A DNA stretch of 7,941 nt from positions 1 through 7,941 of the forward strand of contig CAIXIZ010000164.1 in the NCBI GenBank assembly GCA_903919625.1, given 5' to 3'. Each line of letters starts with the position of its first letter. Positions within the stretch are counted from its first letter, which is position 1. A program made the translations under genes and the position numbers. Below the pieces are notes generated by a model that saw only the letters and a list, made by a program, of their open reading frames with translations, was not told where the DNA came from and did no database searches. Positions 6,192-7,941 of the stretch are shown here, one piece after another. The DNA is from an uncultured Verrucomicrobiota bacterium (GTDB taxonomy: Bacteria > Verrucomicrobiota > Verrucomicrobiia > Opitutales > Opitutaceae).

Positions 6192-6219
6192 ATTTCAGGA
6201 TGCTGTCCGATCATGTCAA
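6192..6219 (-). promoter_or_regulatory. Candidate sigma-70-type promoter for the leftward exported-protein gene
   Basis: On the minus strand, a perfect -35 TTGACA (6219-6214) is followed after 16 bp by TGAAAT (6197-6192; 4 of 6 matches to TATAAT). Transcription would begin near 6185, leaving about 40 nt before the GTG at 6146. It sits in a stretch of lower GC content, as promoters in GC-rich genomes often do. The -10 is mediocre, so confidence is moderate. Confidence 0.4.
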
Positions 6220-6399
6220 CCGCCAGACCTGTGCGACTCAGTCCAATCCTCCTGTCAGGCCACACCCTACAAACTACGCGAGGCATCAATGTCCAAACCT
6301 CACCAATTCCGGATTTTACGTCTGCTTAACCAATCTGCCGCGGGTGCACACGAAACCATTACAGAGGGGACGTCTCTCCAGTTACAACCCATCCTTGCC
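6220..6399. other. Lower-GC divergent intergenic region
   Basis: No gene was found between the leftward GTG start and the small rightward reading frame. By hand count, 6181-6360 is about 52% G+C (94 of 180), well below the flanking genes. Being between divergent genes, it probably holds promoters for both, but no convincing rightward -35/-10 pair was seen, and no tRNA or strong hairpin. Confidence 0.5.
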
Positions 6400-6483
6400 A
6401 TGAACGCCAAATTCTACGCTCTCTTCGTCGTCGCCACCGCCCAAATGCTTGCTGTCCTCGCCATCGTCCTCGTCCTTCGTTGA
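6400..6483 (+). CDS. Candidate 27-residue single-pass membrane peptide
   Basis: A short frame starting at an ATG encodes MNAKFYALFVV, then ATAQMLAVLAIVLVLR, ending TGA. After a short polar N-terminus with one Lys, residues 6-26 are almost wholly hydrophobic and the last residue is Arg, a typical single membrane helix of about 20 residues. The composition is consistent with translation, but short frames of this kind occur by chance, and hydrophobic ones arise easily from T-rich second positions. It lies just after the lower-GC intergenic region, where a first gene would start, and 99 bp before the metallophosphoesterase. No Shine-Dalgarno, as for every other gene here. The 6484-6582 spacer holds nothing I can name. 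Function unknown. Confidence 0.4.
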   Translation: MNAKFYALFVVATAQMLAVLAIVLVLR

Positions 6484-6582
6484 TCGGAGCCACCACCCAT
6501 TCCCGCGCCCCGCAATCGCTCCGGCCCTGAAGCCTGCCGTCGCGACAGCAGCCGCCCGCCTCATCTCCCACCCTGCCCCGCC

Positions 6583-7056
6583 ATGCGCATCGCCGTCATC
6601 GCCGACACCCATGATTTTTGCCCGGCCGAACTGCCGTCCCGGTTGCGCGGGGCCGACGAAATCTGGCACCTCGGTGACGTGGGCGACGCGCAACTGCTCG
6701 CGGACCTCGGCCGGCCGGGCTCGCCCGTTCATGTCGTCGCCGGCAATTGCGATGCGCCTGACGCCTGGCCGGCCGAACTCACGCTGGAACGCGAGGGCTG
6801 GCGATTTTATCTCACCCACATCCCGCCCTCCCATGCGCCGGTCAATGCCACCACCGTGCTCCATGGCCATACCCATGTCCCGCGCGACGAAGTCATCGAT
6901 GGCGTTCGCTGGCTCAACCCCGGTTCCGTCTCCTACCCGCGCGGCGGCCTGCCCCCGAGTTTCGCCTGGCTGACGGTGACCGCCCAGCAGATTGTCAGTT
7001 GGAGCGTCGTGCCGCTCGTGGACCCGCGCTCGGGCCGCCGGCCAATTGCCGGGTAA
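6583..7056 (+). CDS. YfcE/MJ0936-type metallophosphoesterase
   Basis: Cytoplasmic binuclear-metal phosphodiesterase of the calcineurin-like fold. The 157-residue product is the normal length of this compact family and has every metal motif: DTH (D8, H10), GDVGD (D32), GNCD (N55, D57), LTH (H79) and HGHTH (94-98), followed by NPGS, which closes the family signature. In YfcE and MJ0936 the H79 segment usually reads THGH; here it is THIPPSHAP, a small change near the active site. Family members cleave phosphodiesters of unknown physiological identity, commonly tested with bis-p-nitrophenyl phosphate. The start is ATG 6583, immediately before the first strand (MRIAVIADTH), after the pyrimidine-rich CCTGCCCCGCC. 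It may be co-transcribed with the small frame upstream. Family call is firm; the substrate is not. Confidence 0.9.
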   Translation: MRIAVIADTHDFCPAELPSRLRGADEIWHLGDVGDAQLLADLGRPGSPVHVVAGNCDAPDAWPAELTLEREGWRFYLTHIPPSHAPVNATTVLHGHTHVPRDEVIDGVRWLNPGSVSYPRGGLPPSFAWLTVTAQQIVSWSVVPLVDPRSGRRPIAG

Positions 7057-7170
7057 AACGCGCACCTCCGCCGGCGGCGGCCCATCGCCTTCGGTCGCTC
7101 CTGACTGGCAGCTGCGGTGCCCGACCACGGTCCGAATCCCGGCTGGTGTTTCGCGGGGGTGGACCTTTGA

Positions 7171-7192
7171 CTGCCGGGGTGAACGACGGCAG
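7171..7192 (+). repeat. Inverted repeat just before the YgjP-type gene
   Basis: CTGCCG (7171-7176) and CGGCAG (7187-7192) form a perfect 6-bp stem around a 10-base loop, ending 10 bp before the ATG at 7203. It overlaps an alternative GTG start at 7179. It could be a leader hairpin affecting translation or a weak end to the upstream transcript; no T run follows. The rest of the 146-bp spacer (7057-7202) has no gene. Confidence 0.3.
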
Positions 7193-7202
7193 CCAATGTG
7201 AA

Positions 7203-7941
7203 ATGAACCTTGCGGGTGGCGCGGCACCGGCGGTGCAGTTTTTGCGCAGTACGCGGGCCCGGCGTTACCGGCTGACCCTGCGGCGCGACGGCACGGCCAT
7301 CGCCACGGTGCCGGCCCGCGGGTCACAGCGTGAGGCGGAAAAGTTTGTCGCGGCGCATGTTGCCTGGCTGGAGCGTGCCCGGGCGCGTCAAAAACAGCGG
7401 CCGCAAGGCGAAGCCACTTGGACCGCTGGCACCCGCGTGCTCTGGCGGGGGGAACTGGTGGAAATTCGCCTCGCCCGCCTCGCCGATGATCGGGCCGTGC
7501 CCCTGGCGGCTGGCGCAGGAATGAACCGGGAGGCCGGCGCGGTGGATCCGTGCCCTGGGCCGGAACTGCGCCTGGGCCGCATTGCGGTGTGCCTCGCGGC
7601 CGATGTATTTTCCCTGCGCTCATCCGACGGTGATCTGCGGCCGGCCCTGGAAGCACAGTTTGCGCGACGGGCCAAGGTTGAGCTGCCCGCGCGAGCGTGG
7701 GAGCTGGCGGCGGAAACCGGCGCTCCGATGCGGCAGGTTTCCGTCCGCAACCAACGCTCGCGTTGGGGCTCCTGTTCGGCGCGCGGCACCATCTCGCTCA
7801 ACTGGCGGCTCGTGCAGACCCCCGACTCCGTGCGCGACTACAACATTTATCACGAACTGGCGCATCTGCGGGAGATGAACCACTCCGACCGGTTCTGGGC
7901 GCGGGTGGCGGAAACGTGTCCCGGCTGGCGCGAAGCCGAGC
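7203..7941 (+). CDS. YgjP-type (DUF45) zinc metallopeptidase, C-terminus cut by window edge
   Basis: Member of the YgjP/DUF45 family (COG1451), predicted zinc-dependent peptidases related to SprT and wss-type gluzincins; the physiological substrate is generally unknown. The window holds 246 residues. Seen: the N-terminal beta-rich part STRARRYRLTLRRDG (about 16-30) with REAEKFV (43-49), the signature RNQRSRWGSCSARGTISLNW (about 184-203), and the zinc site HELAHLREMNHSDRFW (217-232) with H217, E218, H221 and third ligand H227. Only the last few residues (after GWREAE) are likely missing. A region of about 45 residues (roughly 90-135) between the N-terminal domain and the helical part is Ala/Gly-rich and longer than in typical members. 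ATG 7203 places the family domain about 12 residues in; GTG 7179 in the same frame is the alternative. Confidence 0.9.
   Translation, partial: MNLAGGAAPAVQFLRSTRARRYRLTLRRDGTAIATVPARGSQREAEKFVAAHVAWLERARARQKQRPQGEATWTAGTRVLWRGELVEIRLARLADDRAVPLAAGAGMNREAGAVDPCPGPELRLGRIAVCLAADVFSLRSSDGDLRPALEAQFARRAKVELPARAWELAAETGAPMRQVSVRNQRSRWGSCSARGTISLNWRLVQTPDSVRDYNIYHELAHLREMNHSDRFWARVAETCPGWREAE

Noticed and set aside
5349..6329. Plus-strand frame of 326 codons opposite the exported protein.
   Set aside because: Its product lacks a signal peptide or any domain and continues into the lower-GC intergenic region; the minus-strand frame has the more protein-like composition.
7126..7142. tRNA T-arm-like GGTCCGAATCCC in the spacer before the peptidase gene.
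   Set aside because: Only three of five T-stem pairs form, the second loop base is C rather than T, and no matching acceptor, D or anticodon arms lie upstream.
6382..7656. Minus-strand open frame of 424 codons opposite the phosphoesterase and peptidase genes.
   Set aside because: It covers three plus-strand frames, two with full catalytic motifs; its own product is low-complexity Arg/Pro/Gly sequence.

Overview
The window is a GC-rich (by eye about two thirds G+C), tightly packed piece of bacterial chromosome. None of the ten start sites has a recognisable Shine-Dalgarno sequence: most follow short pyrimidine-rich stretches, and the bicistronic hisC-trmH junction is an ATGA overlap. GC content, SD-poor starts and gene style would fit a lineage such as Verrucomicrobiota (Opitutaceae-like), but this is inference; there is no rRNA or marker gene to prove it.

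Left part (1-2251): an arsenic-resistance cluster. A MIP-family channel gene truncated by the window edge runs leftward (1-268). Divergent from it is arsR (ArsR/SmtB repressor) - arsC (low-molecular-weight-phosphatase-type arsenate reductase) - a GlpF-type aquaglyceroporin resembling AqpS. A palindrome with CATAT/ATATG core arms lies just before the arsR start and is the obvious ArsR operator. Expected logic: ArsC reduces arsenate to arsenite, the channel lets arsenite leave the cell down its gradient, and ArsR releases the operator when it binds arsenite. No ArsB/Acr3 pump or ArsA ATPase is present in the window. The two channel genes flanking one operator, and the unusual selectivity-filter residues of the second channel, are the most interesting points.

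Middle part (2252-4985): after a perfect 9-bp-stem hairpin come a HAD sugar-phosphate phosphatase of the YqaB/beta-phosphoglucomutase type, hisC (histidinol-phosphate aminotransferase) and, overlapping it by ATGA, a SpoU/TrmH-family RNA 2'-O-methyltransferase. These are mostly housekeeping functions.

Right part (4986-7941): a leftward gene for a probably exported 386-residue protein of unknown function converges on the methyltransferase with only 3 bp between stops. Its upstream region (about 6190-6400) is clearly less GC-rich, near 52%, and carries a plausible leftward promoter. Rightward from there lie a candidate 27-residue single-pass membrane peptide, a YfcE-type metallophosphoesterase and a YgjP-type (DUF45) zinc metallopeptidase that runs off the window end. 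I found no rRNA, tRNA, CRISPR, insertion sequence or phage genes.
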